Source: Paragordius varius (taxonomy: Eukaryota; Nematomorpha). Taken from it: a stretch of DNA of 64,000 bases. The stretch is from positions 1,612,001 to 1,676,000 of the forward strand of contig OZ176050.1 of assembly GCA_964247055.1 (NCBI GenBank), read 5' to 3'. Made by a program: the position numbers and the translations under genes. Under the pieces are notes generated by a model. That model searched no databases. It worked only from the letters and a program-made list of their open reading frames with translations, and had not been told where the DNA came from. Shown one piece after another: positions 1 through 12,858 of the stretch. Numbering within the stretch: position 1 is the stretch's first letter; each line of letters starts with the position of its first letter.

Positions 1-546
1 CATCAAAATATAGAGATAGTTTAGCAAACTCTTTCATATCCGATTTTTACAACGATACTTTAAAAATTAATGTATAAAACTAGTCGTATCAATAAATCGC
101 ATCAATACTCAAGTTAAACTTGTCCTTAAAAATCGGATATTGGTCACCGGTGAACAAAATTATTTTTTATACATTCTCTTAGTAAGACTACATCAAAATA
201 GAGAAATAGTTTGACAAACTCTTTCATATCCGATTTTTACAACGATACTTTAAAAATTAATGTATTAAACTAGTCGCATCAATACTCAAGTTATACTTTG
301 TCCTTAAAAATCGGATATTAATCACCGGTGACCAAAATTATTTTTTATACATTCTCTTAGCAAGACTACATCAAAATATAGAGATAGTTTGACAAACTCT
401 TTCATATCCGAATTTTACAACGATACTTTAAAAATTAATGTATAAAAGTAGTCGCATCAATACTCAAGTCAAATTTTGTCCTTAAAAATGGGATATTGAT
501 CATCGGTGAACAAAACTATTTTTTATACATTCTCTTAGTAAGACTA

Positions 547-741
547 CATCAAAATATAGAGATAGTTTGATTGACAAACTCTTTCATATCCGATTTTTAC
601 AACGATACTTTAAAAATTAATGTATAAAACTAGTCGTATCAATAAATCGCATCAATACTCAAGTTAAACTTTGTCCTTAAAAATCGGATATTGGTCACCG
701 GTGAACAAAATTATTTTTTATACATTCTCTTAGTAGGACTA
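547..741 (+). repeat. 195-bp monomer variant (13-bp plus 4-bp duplications)
   Basis: This copy has the 13-bp insertion and a second TTGA at 571-574, giving AGTTTGATTGACAAACT in place of AGTTTGACAAACT. The 4-bp duplication enlarges the loop of the left dyad without damaging its arms. In my reading this variant occurs only left of about 14.6 kb (for example near 571, 1,848, 3,849, 5,126, 9,297, 13,243 and 14,582), which marks the left zone of the array. Confidence 0.92.
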
Positions 742-1770
742 CATCAAAATATAGAGATAGTTTAGCAAACTCTTTCATATCCGATTTTTACAACGATACT
801 TTAAAAATTAATGTATAAAACTAGTCGCATCAATACTCAAGTTAAACTTTGTCCTTAAAAATCGGATATTGGTCACCGGTGAACAAAATTATTTTTTATA
901 CATTCTCTTAGTAAGACTACATCAAAATATAGAGATAGTTTGACAAATTCATTCATATCCGATTTTTACAACGATACTTTAAAAATTGTATAAAACTAGT
1001 CGCATCGATACTCAAGTTAAACTTTGTCCTTAAAAATCGGATATTGGTCACCGGTGAACAAAATTATTTTTTATACATTCTCTTAGTAAGACTACATCAA
1101 AATATAGAAATAGTTTGACAAACTTTTTCATATCCGATTTTTACAACGATACTTTAAAAATTATGATATTAAACCAGTCGTATCAATACTCAAGTTAAAC
1201 TTTGTCCTTAAAAATCGGATATTGGTTACCGGTGAACAAAATTATTTTTTATACATTCTCTTAGTAAGACTACATCAAAATATAGAAATAGTTTGACAAA
1301 CTCTTTCATATCCGATTTTTACAACGATACTTTAAAAATTAATGTATTAAACTAGTCGCATCAATACTCAAGTTCAACTTTGTCCTTAAAAATCGGATAT
1401 TGGTCACCGGTGAACAAAATTATTTTTTATACATTCTCTTAGCAAGACTACATCAAAATATAGAGTTAGTTTGACAAACTCTTTCATATCCGATTTTTAC
1501 AACGATACTTTCAAAATTAATGTATAAAACTAGTCGTATCAATAAATCGCATCAATACTCAAGTTAAACTTTGTTCTTAAAAATCGGATATTGGTCACCG
1601 GTGAACAAAATTATTTTTTATACATTCTCTTAGTAGGACTACATCAAAATATAGAGATAGTTTGGCAAACTCTTTCATATCCGATTTTTACAACGATACT
1701 TTAAAAATTAATGTATAAAACTAGTCGCATCAATACTCAAGTTAAACTTTGTCCTTAAAAATCGGATATT

Positions 1771-1784
1771 GGTCACCGGTGACC
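1771..1784. repeat. Extended 14-bp perfect palindrome variant GGTCACCGGTGACC
   Basis: A single A-to-C change after the core palindrome turns the usual 10-bp palindrome into a perfect 14-bp one. The same form occurs at 5054-5067, 9227-9240 and 13539-13552. The first three sit at the same position in the three 18-monomer HOR copies. A related copy at 14886-14899 has become GGTCACCGGTCACC, a direct repeat of GGTCACC. Confidence 0.9.
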
Positions 1785-3280
1785 AAAATTATTTTTTATA
1801 CATTCTCTTAGCAAGACTACATCAAAATATAGAGATAGTTTGATTGACAAACTCTTTCATATCCGATTTTTACAACGATACTTTAAAAATTAATGTATAA
1901 AACTAGTCGTATAAATAAATCGCATCAATACTCAAGTTAAACTTTGTCCTTAAAAATCGGATATTGGTCACCGGTGAACAAAATTATTTTTTATCCATTC
2001 TCTTAGTAGGACTACATCAAAATATAGAGATAGTTTGGCAAACTCTTTCATATCCAATTTTTACAACGATACTTTAAAAATTAATGTATAAAACTAGTCG
2101 CATCAATACTCAAGTTAAACTTTGTCGTTAAAAATCGAATATTGGTCACCGGTGAACAAAATTATTTTTTATACATTCTCTTAGTAAGACTACATTAAAA
2201 TATAGAAATAGTTTGACAAACTCTTTCATATCCGATTTTTACAACGATACTTTAAAAATTAATATATTAAACTAGTCGCATCAATACTCAAGTTAAACTT
2301 TGTCCTTAAAAATCGGATATTGGTCACCGGACAAAATTATTTTTTATACATTCTCTTAGCAAGACTACATCAAAATTTAGAGATAGTTTGACAAACTCTT
2401 TCATATCCGATTTTTACAACGATACTTTAAAAATTAATGTATAAAACTAGTCGCATCAATAATCAACTAAATTTTGTCCTTAAAAATGGGATATTAATCA
2501 CCGATGAACAAAACTTTTTTTATACATTCTCTTAGTAAGACTACATCAAAATATAGAAATAATTTGACAAACTCTTTCATATCCGATTTTTACAACGATA
2601 CTTTAAAAATTAATATATTAAACTAGTCGCATCAATACTCAAATTAAACTTTGTCCTTAAAAATCGGATATTGGTCACCGGTGAACAAAATTATTTTTTA
2701 TATATTCTCTTAGCAAGACTACATCAAAATATAGAGATAGTTTGACAAACTCTTTCATATCTGATTTTTACAACGATACTTTAAAAATTAATGTATAAAA
2801 CTAGTCGTATCAATAAATCGCATCAATACTCAAGTTAACTTTGTCCTTAAAAATCGGATATTGGTCACCGGTGAACAAAATTATTTTTTATACATACTCC
2901 TAGTAGGACTACATCAAAATATAGAGATAGTTTGGCAAACTCTTTCATATCCGATTTTTACAACGATACTTTAAAAATTAATGTATAAAAGTAGTCGCAT
3001 CAATACTCAAGTCAAATTTTGTCCTTAAAAATGGGATATTGATCATCGGTGAACAAAACTATTTTTTATACATTCTCTTAGCAAGACTACATCAAAATAT
3101 AGCGATAGTTTGACAAACTCTTTCATATCCGATTATTACAACGATACTTTAAATATTAATGTATAAAACTAGTCGTATCAATAAATCGCATCAATACTCA
3201 AGTTAAACTTTGTCCTTAAAAATCGGATATTGGTCACCGGTGAACAAAATTATTTTTTATACATTCTCTTAGCAAGACTA

Positions 3281-6200
3281 CATCAAAATATAGAGATAGT
3301 TTGACAAACTCTTTCATATCCGATTTTTACAACGATACTTTAAAAATTAATGTATAAAACTAGTCGTATCAATAAATCGCATCAATACTCAAGTTAAACT
3401 TGTCCTTAAAAATCGGATATTGGTCACCGGTGAACAAAATTATTTTTTATACATTCTCTTAGTAAGACTACATCAAAATAGAGAAATAGTTTGACAAACT
3501 CTTTCATATCCGATTTTTACAACGATACTTTAAAAATTAATGTATTAAACTAGTCGCATCAATACTCAAGTTATACTTTGTCCTTAAAAATCGGATATTA
3601 GTCACCGGTGACCAAAATTATTTTTTATACATTCTCTTAGCAAGACTACATCAAAATATAGAGATAGTTTGACAAACTCTTTCATATCCGAATTTTACAA
3701 CGATACTTTAAAAATTAATGTATAAAAGTAGTCGCATCAATACTCAAGTCAAATTTTGTCCTTAAAAATGGGATATTGATCATCGGTGAACAAAACTATT
3801 TTTTATACATTCTCTTAGTAAGACTACATCAAAATATAGAGATAGTTTGATTGACAAACTCTTTCATATCCGATTTTTACAACGATACTTTAAAAATTAA
3901 TGTATAAAACTAGTCGTATCAATAAATCGCATCAATACTCAAGTTAAACTTTGTCCTTAAAAATCGGATATTGGTCACCGGTGAACAAAATTATTTTTTA
4001 TACATTCTCTTAGTAGGACTACATCAAAATATAGAGATAGTTTAGCAAACTCTTTCATATCCGATTTTTACAACGATACTTTAAAAATTAATGTATAAAA
4101 CTAGTCGCATCAATACTCAAGTTAAACTTTGTCCTTAAAAATCGGATATTGGTCACCGGTGAACAAAATTATTTTTTATACATTCTCTTAGTAAGACTAC
4201 ATCAAAATATAGAGATAGTTTGACAAATTCATTCATATCCGATTTTTACAACGATACTTTAAAAATTAATGTATAAAACTAGTCGCATCGATACTCAAGT
4301 TAAACTTTGTCCTTAAAAATCGGATATTGGTCACCGGTGAACAAAATTATTTTTTATACATTCTCTTAGTAAGACTACATCAAAATATAGAAATAGTTTG
4401 ACAAACTTTTTCATATCCGATTTTTACAACGATACTTTAAAAATTATGATATTAAACCAGTCGTATCAATACTCAAGTTAAACTTTGTCCTTAAAAATCG
4501 GATATTGGTTACCGGTGAACAAAATTATTTTTTATACATTCTCTTAGTAAGACTACATCAAAATATAGAAATAGTTTGACAAACTCTTTCATATCCGATT
4601 TTTACAACGATACTTTAAAAATTAATGTATTAAACTAGTCGCATCAATACTCAAGTTCAACTTTGTCCTTAAAAATCGGATATTGGTCACCGGTGAACAA
4701 AATTATTTTTTATACATTCTCTTAGCAAGACTACATCAAAATATAGAGTTAGTTTGACAAACTCTTTCATATCCGATTTTTACAACGATACTTTCAAAAT
4801 TAATGTTTAAAACTAGTCGTATCAATAAATCGCATCAATACTCAAGTTAAACTTTGTCCTTAAAAATCGGATATTGGTCACCGGTGAACAAAATTATTTT
4901 TTATACATTCTCTTAGTAGGACTACATCAAAATATAGAGATAGTTTGGCAAACTCTTTCATATCCGATTTTTACAACGATACTTTAAAAATTAATGTATA
5001 AAACTAGTCGCATCAATACTCAAGTTAAACTTTGTCCTTAAAAATCGGATATTGGTCACCGGTGACCAAAATTATTTTTTATACATTCTCTTAGCAAGAC
5101 TACATCAAAATATAGAGATAGTTTGATTGACAAACTCTTTCATATCCGATTTTTACAACGATACTTTAAAAATTAATGTATAAAACTAGTCGTATAAATA
5201 AATCGCATCAATACTCAAGTTAAACTTTGTCCTTAAAAATCGGATATTGGTCACCGGTGAACAAAATTATTTTTTATCCATTCTCTTAGTAGGACTACAT
5301 CAAAATATAGAGATAGTTTGGCAAACTCTTTCATATCCAATTTTTACAACGATACTTTAAAAATTAATGTATAAAACTAGTCGCATCAATACTCAAGTTA
5401 AACTTTGTCGTTAAAAATCGAATATTGGTCACCGGTGAACAAAATTATTTTTTATACATTCTCTTAGTAATACTACATTAAAATATAGAAATAGTTTGAC
5501 AAACTCTTTCATATCCGATTTTTACAACGATACTTTAAAAATTAATATATTAAACTAGTCGCATCAATACTCAAGTTAAACTTTGTCCTTAAAAATCGGA
5601 TATTGGTCACCGGTGAACAAAATTATTTTTTATACATTCTCTTAGCAAGACTACATCAAAATTTAGAGATAGTTTGACAAACTCTTTCATATCCGATTTT
5701 TACAACGATACTTTAAAAATTAATGTATAAAACTAGTCGCATCAATACTCAACTAAATTTTGTCCTTAAAAATGGGATATTAATCACCGGTGAACAAAAC
5801 TTTTTTTTATACATTCTCTTAGTAAGACTACATCAAAATATAGAAATAATTTGACAAACTCTTTCATATCCGATTTTTACAACGATACTTTAAAAATTAA
5901 TATATTAAACTAGTCGCATCAATACTCAAATTAAACTTTGTCCTTAAAAATCGGATATTGGTCACCGGTGAACAAAATTATTTTTTATATATTCTCTTAG
6001 CAAGACTACATCAAAATATAGAGATAGTTTGACAAACTCTTTCATATCTGATTTTTACAACGATACTTTAAAAATTAATGTATAAAACTAGTCGTATCAA
6101 TAAATCGCATCAATACTCAAGTTAACTTTGTCCTTAAAAATCGGATATTGGTCACCGGTGAACAAAATTATTTTTTATACATACTCCTAGTAGGACTACA

Positions 6201-7463
6201 TCAAAATATAGAGATAGTTTGGCAAACTCTTTCATATCCGATTTTTACAACGATACTTTAAAAATTAATGTATAAAAGTAGTCGCATCAATACTCAAGTC
6301 AAATTTTGTCCTTAAAAATGGGATATTGATCATCGGTGAACAAAACTATTATTTATACATTCTCTTAGTAAGACTACATCAAAATATAGAAATAGTTTGA
6401 CAAACTCTTTCATATCCGATTTTTAGAACGATACTTTAAAAATTAATGTATAAAACTAGTCGCATCAATACTCAAGTTAAACTTTGTCCTTAAAAATCGA
6501 ATATTGGTCACCGGTGAACAAAATTATTTTTTATACATTCTCCTAGTAAGACTACATCAAAATATAGAGATAGTTTGACAAACTCTATATCCGATTTTTA
6601 CAACGATACTTTAAAAAATAATGTATAAAACTAGTCGCATCAATACTCAAGTTAAATTTTGTCCTTAAAAATGGGATATTGATCACCGGTGAACAAACTA
6701 TTTTTTATACATTCTCTTAGTAAGACTACATCAAAATATAGAGATAGTTTGACAAACTCTATATCCGATTTTTACAACGATACTTTAAAAAATAATGTAT
6801 AAAACAAGTCGCATCAATACTCAAGTTAAATTTTGTCCTTAAAAATCGGATATTGGTCACCGGTGAACAAAATTATTTTTTATACATTCTCTTAGCAAGA
6901 CTACATCAAAATATAGAGATAGTTTGACAAACTCTTTCATATCCGATTTTTACAACGATACTTTAAAAATTAATCTATAAAACTAGTCGTATCAATAAAT
7001 CGCATCAATACTCAAGTTAAACTTTGTCCTTAAAAATCGGATATTGGTCACCGGTGAACAAAATTATTTTTTATACATTCTCTTAGTAGGACTACATCAA
7101 AATATAGAGATAGTTTGGCAAATTCTTTCATATCCGATTTTTACAACGATACTTTAAAAATTAATGTATAAAACTAGTCGCATCAATACTCAAGTTAAAC
7201 TTTGTCCTTAAAAATCGGATATTGGTCACCGGTGAACAAAATTATTTTTTATACATTCTCTTAGTAGGACTACATCAAAATATAGAGATAGTTTGACAAA
7301 CTCTTTCATATCCGATTATTACAACGATACTTTAAATATTAATGTATAAAACTAGTCGTATCAATAAATCGCATCAATACTCAAGTTAAACTTTGTCCTT
7401 AAAAATCGGATATTGGTCACCGGTGAACAAAATTATTTTTTATACATTCTCTTAGCAAGACTA
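3281..7463 (+). repeat. HOR family A, copy 2, expanded to 4,183 bp
   Basis: Monomers at 3471, 3649, 3827, 4022, 4200 and onward repeat copy 1 at an offset of 3,280, rising to 3,283 where copy 1 lacks 3 bp. Between its 17th monomer (6199) and 18th (7273) lie five additional monomers. The excess over copy 1 is 903 bp, which equals those five monomers (896 bp) plus 7 bp of small indels, so the difference is fully explained. Confidence 0.93.
6377..7272 (+). repeat. Five-monomer insertion inside HOR A copy 2
   Basis: Monomers at 6377, 6555, 6729, 6904 and 7095 have no counterpart in copy 1. Two of them carry CTCTATATCC (3-bp loss) with a 174-bp spacing (6583 and 6757). That short type recurs as a trio at 10922, 11096 and 11270, so the insert appears to share ancestry with the 10.9-11.3 kb block. 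Insertion of whole monomers in phase is the signature of unequal exchange. Confidence 0.85.
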
Positions 7464-10181
7464 CATCAAAATATAGAGATAGTTTGACAAACTCTTTCAT
7501 ATCCGATTTTTACAACGATACTTTAAAAATTAATGTATAAAACTAGTCGTATCAATAAATCGCATCAATACTCAAGTTAAACTTGTCCTTAAAAATCGGA
7601 TATTGGTCACCGGTGAACAAAATTATTTTTTATACATTCTCTTAGTAAGACTACATCAAAATAGAGAAATAGTTTGACAAACTCTTTCATATCCGATTTT
7701 TACAACGATACTTTAAAAATTAATGTATTAAACTAGTCGCATCAATACTCAAGTTATACTTTGTCCTTAAAAATCGGATATTAGTCACCGGTGACCAAAA
7801 TTATTTTTTATACATTCTCTTAGCAAGACTACATCAAAATATAGAGATAGTTTGACAAACTCTTTCATATCCGAATTTTACAACGATACTTTAAAAATTA
7901 ATGTATAAAAGTAGTCGCATCAATACTCAAGTCAAATTTTGTCCTTAAAAATGGGATATTGATCATCGGTGAACAAAACTATTTTTTATACATTCTCTTA
8001 GTAAGACTACATCAAAATATAGAGATAGTTTGATTGACAAACTCTTTCATATCCGATTTTTACAACGATACTTTAAAAATTAATGTATAAAACTAGTCGT
8101 ATCAATAAATCGCATCAATACTCAAGTTAAACTTTGTCCTTAAAAATCGGATATTGGTCACCGGTGAACAAAATTATTTTTTATACATTCTCTTAGTAGG
8201 ACTACATCAAAATATAGAGATAGTTTAGCAAACTCTTTCATATCCGATTTTTACAACGATACTTTAAAAATTAATGTATAAAACTAGTCGCATCAATACT
8301 CAAGTTAAACTTTGTCCTTAAAAATCGGATATTGGTCACCGGTGAACAAAATTATTTTTTATACATTCTCTTAGTAAGACTACATCAAAATATAGAGATA
8401 GTTTGACAAATTCATTCATATCCGATTTTTACAACGATACTTTAAAAATTAATGTATAAAACTAGTCGCATCGATACTCAAGTTAAACTTTGTCCTTAAA
8501 AATCGGATATTGGTCACCGGTGAACAAAATTATTTTTTATACATTCTCTTAGTAAGACTACATCAAAATATAGAAATAGTTTGACAAACTTTTTCATATC
8601 CGATTTTTACAACGATACTTTAAAAATTATGATATTAAACCAGTCGTATCAATACTCAAGTTAAACTTTGTCCTTAATTGGTTACCGGTGAACAAAATTA
8701 TTTTTTATACATTCTCTTAGTAAGACTACATCAAAATATAGAAATAGTTTGACAAACTCTTTCATATCCGATTTTTACAACGATACTTTAAAAATTAATG
8801 TATTAAACTAGTCGCATCAAAACTCAAGTTCAACTTTGTCCTTAAAAATCGGATATTGGTCACCGGTGAACAAAATTATTTTTTATACATTCTCTTAGCA
8901 AGACTACATCAAAATATAGAGTTAGTTTGACAAACTCTTTCATATCCGATTTTTACAACGATACTTTCAAAATTAATGTATAAAACTAGTCGTATCAATA
9001 AATCGCATCAATACTCAAGTTAAACTTTGTCCTTAAAAATCGGATATTGGTCACCGGTGAACAAAATTATTTTTTATACATTCTCTTAGTAGGACTACAT
9101 CAAAATATAGAGATAGTTTGGCAAACTCTTTCATATTCGATTTTTACAACGATACTTCAAAAATTAATGTATAAAACTAGTCGCATCAATACTCAAGTTA
9201 AACTTTGTCCTTAAAAATCGGATATTGGTCACCGGTGACCAAAATTATTTTTTATACATTCTCTTAGCAAGACTACATCAAAATATAGAGATAGTTTGAT
9301 TGACAAACTCTTTCATATCCGATTTTTACAACGATACTTTAAAAATTAATGTATAAAACTAGTCGTATAAATAAATCGCATCCATACTCAAGTTAAACTT
9401 TGTCCTTAAAAATCGGATATTGGTCACCGGTGAACAAAATTATTTTTTATCCATTCTCTTAGTAGGACTACATCAAAATATAGAGATAGTTTGGCAAACT
9501 CTTTCATATCCAATTTTTACAACGATACTTTAAAAATTAATGTATAAAACTAGTCGCATCAATACTCAAGTTAAACTTTGTCGTTAAAAATCGAATATTG
9601 GTCACCGGTGAACAAAATTATTTTTTATACATTCTCTTAGTAAGACTACATTAAAATATAGAAATAGTTTTACAAACTCTTTCATATCCGATTTTTACAA
9701 CGATACTTTAAAAATTAATATTTTAAACTAGTCGCATCAATACTCAAGTTAAACTTTGTCCTTAAAAATCGGATATTGGTCACCGGTGAACAAAATTATT
9801 TTTTATACATTCTCTTAGCAAGACTACATCAAAATTTAGAGATAGTTTGACAAACTCTTTCATATCCGATTTTTACAACGATACTTTAAAAATTAATGTA
9901 TAAAACTAGTCGCATCAATACTCAACTAAATTTTGTCCTTAAAAATGGGATATTAATCACCGGTGAACAAAACTTTTTTTTATACATTCTCTTAGTAAGA
10001 CTACATCAAAATATAGAGATAGTTTGACAAACTCTTTCATATCTGATTTTTACAACGATACTTTAAAAATTAATATATTAAACTAGTCGCATCAATATTC
10101 AAATTAAACTTTGTCCTTAAAAATCGGATATTGGTCACCGGTGAACAAAATTATTTTTTATATATTCTCTTAGCAAGACTA
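7464..10181 (+). repeat. HOR family A, copy 3, incomplete
   Basis: Matches copy 2 at an offset of 4,183 (7464, 7654, 8010, 8205, 8383 and 8561 against 3281, 3471, 3827, 4022, 4200 and 4378). A 10-bp deletion near 8,677 shifts the offset to 4,173, and it then holds to at least monomer 10004. The monomer at 10004 combines features of the 15th and 16th monomers of the HOR, and the order then breaks into a local duplication, so the last part of the unit is missing or replaced. Confidence 0.9.
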
Positions 10182-12858
10182 CATCAAAATATAGAGATAG
10201 TTTGGCAAACTCTTTCATATCCAATTTTTACAACGATACTTTAAAAATTAATGTATAAAACTAGTCGCATCAATACTCAAGTTAAACTTTGTCGTTAAAA
10301 ATCGAATATTGGTCACCGGTGAACAAAATTATTTTTTATACATTCTCTTAGTAAGACTACATTAAAATATAGAAATAGTTTTACAAACTCTTTCATATCC
10401 GATTTTTACAACGATACTTTAAAAATTAATATATTAAACTAGTCGCATCAATACTCAAGTTAAACTTTGTCCTTAAAAATCGGATATTGGTCACCGGTGA
10501 ACAAAATTATTTTTTATACATTCTCTTAGCAAGACTACATCAAAATTTAGAGATAGTTTGACAAACTCTTTCATATCCGATTTTTACAACGATACTTTAA
10601 AAATTAATGTATAAAACTAGTCGCATCAATACTCAAGTTAAACTTTGTCCTTAAAAATCGGATATTGGTCACCGGTGAACAAAATTATTTTTTATACATT
10701 CTCTTAGCAAGACTACATCAAAATTTAGAGATAATTTGACAAACTCTTTCATATCCGATTTTTACAACGATACTTTAAAAATTAATGTATAAAACTAGTC
10801 GCATCAATACTCAAGTTAAACTTTGTCCTTAAAAATCGAATATTGGTCACCGGTGAACAAAATTATTTTTTATACATTCTCTTAGTAAGACTACATCAAA
10901 ATATAGAGATAGTTTGACAAACTCTATATCCGATTTTTACAACGATACTTTAAAAAATAATGTATAAAACTAGTCGCATCAATACTCAAGTTAAATTTTG
11001 TCCTTAAAAATGGGATATTGATCACCGGTGAACAAACTATTTTTTATACATTCTCTTAGTAAGACTACATCAAAATATAGAGATAGTTTGACAAACTCTA
11101 TATCCGATTTTTACAACGATACTTTAAAAAATAATGTATAAAACTAGTCGCATCAATACTCAAGTTAAATTTTGTCCTTAAAAATGGGATATTGATCACC
11201 GGTGAACAAACTATTTTTTATACATTCTCTTAGTAAGACTACATCAAAATATAGAGATAGTTTGACAAACTCTATATCCGATTTTTACAACGATACTTTA
11301 AAAATTAATGTATTAAAATAGTCGCATCAATACTCAAGTTAAACTTTGTCCTTAAAAATCGGATATTGGTCACCGGTGAACAAAATTATTTTTTATACAT
11401 TCTCTTATTAAGACTACATCAAAATATAGAAATAGTTTGACAAACTCTTTCATATCCGACTTTTACAACGATACTTTAAAAATTAATGTATTAAACTAGT
11501 CGCATCAATACTCAAGTTCAACTTTGTCCTTAAAAATCGGATATTGGTCACCGGTGAACAAAATTATTGTTTATACATTCTCTTAGTATGACTACATCAA
11601 AATATAGAGATAGTTTGGCAAACTCTTTCATATCCGATTTTTACAACGATACTTTAAAAATTAATGTATAAAACTAGTCGCATCAATACTCAAGTTAAAC
11701 TTTGTCCTTAAAAATCGGATATTGGTCACCTGTGAACAAAATTATTTTTTATACATTCTCTTAGCAAGACTACATCAAAATTTAGAGATAGTTTGACAAA
11801 CTCTTTCATATCCGTTTTTACAACGATACTTTAAAAATTAATGTATAAAACTAGTCGCATCAATACTCAAGTTAAATTTTGTCCTTAAAAATGGGATATT
11901 AATCACCGGTGAACAAAACTATTTTTTATACATTCTCTTAGTAAGACTACATCAAAATATAGAGATAGTTTGACAAACTCTTTTATATCCGATTTTTACA
12001 ACGATACTTTAAAAATTAATGTATTAAAATAGTCGCATCAATACTCAAGTTAAACTTTGTCCTTAAAAATCGGATATTGGTCACCGGTGAACAAAATTAT
12101 TTTTTATACATTCTCTTAGCAAGACTACATCAAAATATAGAGATAGTTTGACAAACTCTTTCATATCCGATTTTTACAACGATACTTTAAAATTTAATGT
12201 ATTAAAATAGTCGCATCAATACTCAAGTTAAACTTTGTCCTTAAAAATCGGATATTGGTCACCGGTGAACAAAATTATTTTTTATACATTCTCTTAGCAA
12301 GACTACATCAAAATATAGAGATAGTTTGATTGACAAAATCTTTCATATCCGATTTTTACAACGATACTTTAAATGTATAAAACTAGTCGTATAAATAAAT
12401 CGCATCAATACTCAAGTTAAACTTTGTCCCCAAAAAATCGGATATTGGTCACCGGTGAACAAAATTATTTTTTATACATTCTCTTAGTAAGACTACATCA
12501 AAATATAGAAATAGTTTGACAAACTCTTTCATATCCGATTTTTACAACGATACTTTAAAAATTAATGTATTAAAAGAGTCGCATCAATACTCAAGTTAAA
12601 CTTTGTCCTTAAAAATCGGATATTGGTCACCGGTGAACAAAATTATTTTGTATACATTCTCTTAGCAAGACTACATCAAAATATAGAGATAGTTTGATTG
12701 ACAAACTCTTTCATATCCGATTTTTACAACGATACTTTAAATGTATAAAACTAGTCGTATAAATAAATCGCATCAATAAAGTTAGATTTGTTCTTAAAAA
12801 TCGGATATTGGTCATCGGTGAACAAAATTATTTTTTATACATTCTCTTAGTAGGACTA
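10182..12858 (+). repeat. Satellite block with local duplications (left zone tail)
   Basis: The block opens with a repeat of 9471 onward at an offset of 711 bp. The rare TTTTAC change at 9668 recurs at 10379, and the match runs to roughly 10,640. Next come three 174-bp monomers with CTCTATATCC (10922, 11096, 11270). Two long monomers missing bases before TGTATAAAAC follow near 12,371 and 12,737; both keep the TTGA duplication. No larger regular HOR was recognised. There is no gene or unique sequence. Confidence 0.85.

Larger units (their letters stand above)
1..3280 (+). repeat. HOR family A, copy 1 (18 monomers, 3,280 bp)
   Basis: Eighteen monomers starting at 1, 191, 369, 547, 742, 920, 1095, 1273, 1451, 1642, 1820, 2015, 2193, 2368, 2544, 2722, 2912 and 3090. 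The order of 178-, 191- and 195-bp units and their private variants (missing T in AAACTTGTCC near 117, AGAGAAATAG near 199, GAACAAAACTATT near 508, CATATCCAATTTTT near 2,050, CAAAATTTAG near 2,371, TACATACTCCTAG near 2,891) reappear in the same order from 3281. It differs from copy 2 by three small indels (3, 3 and 1 bp) and scattered substitutions. Confidence 0.93.
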
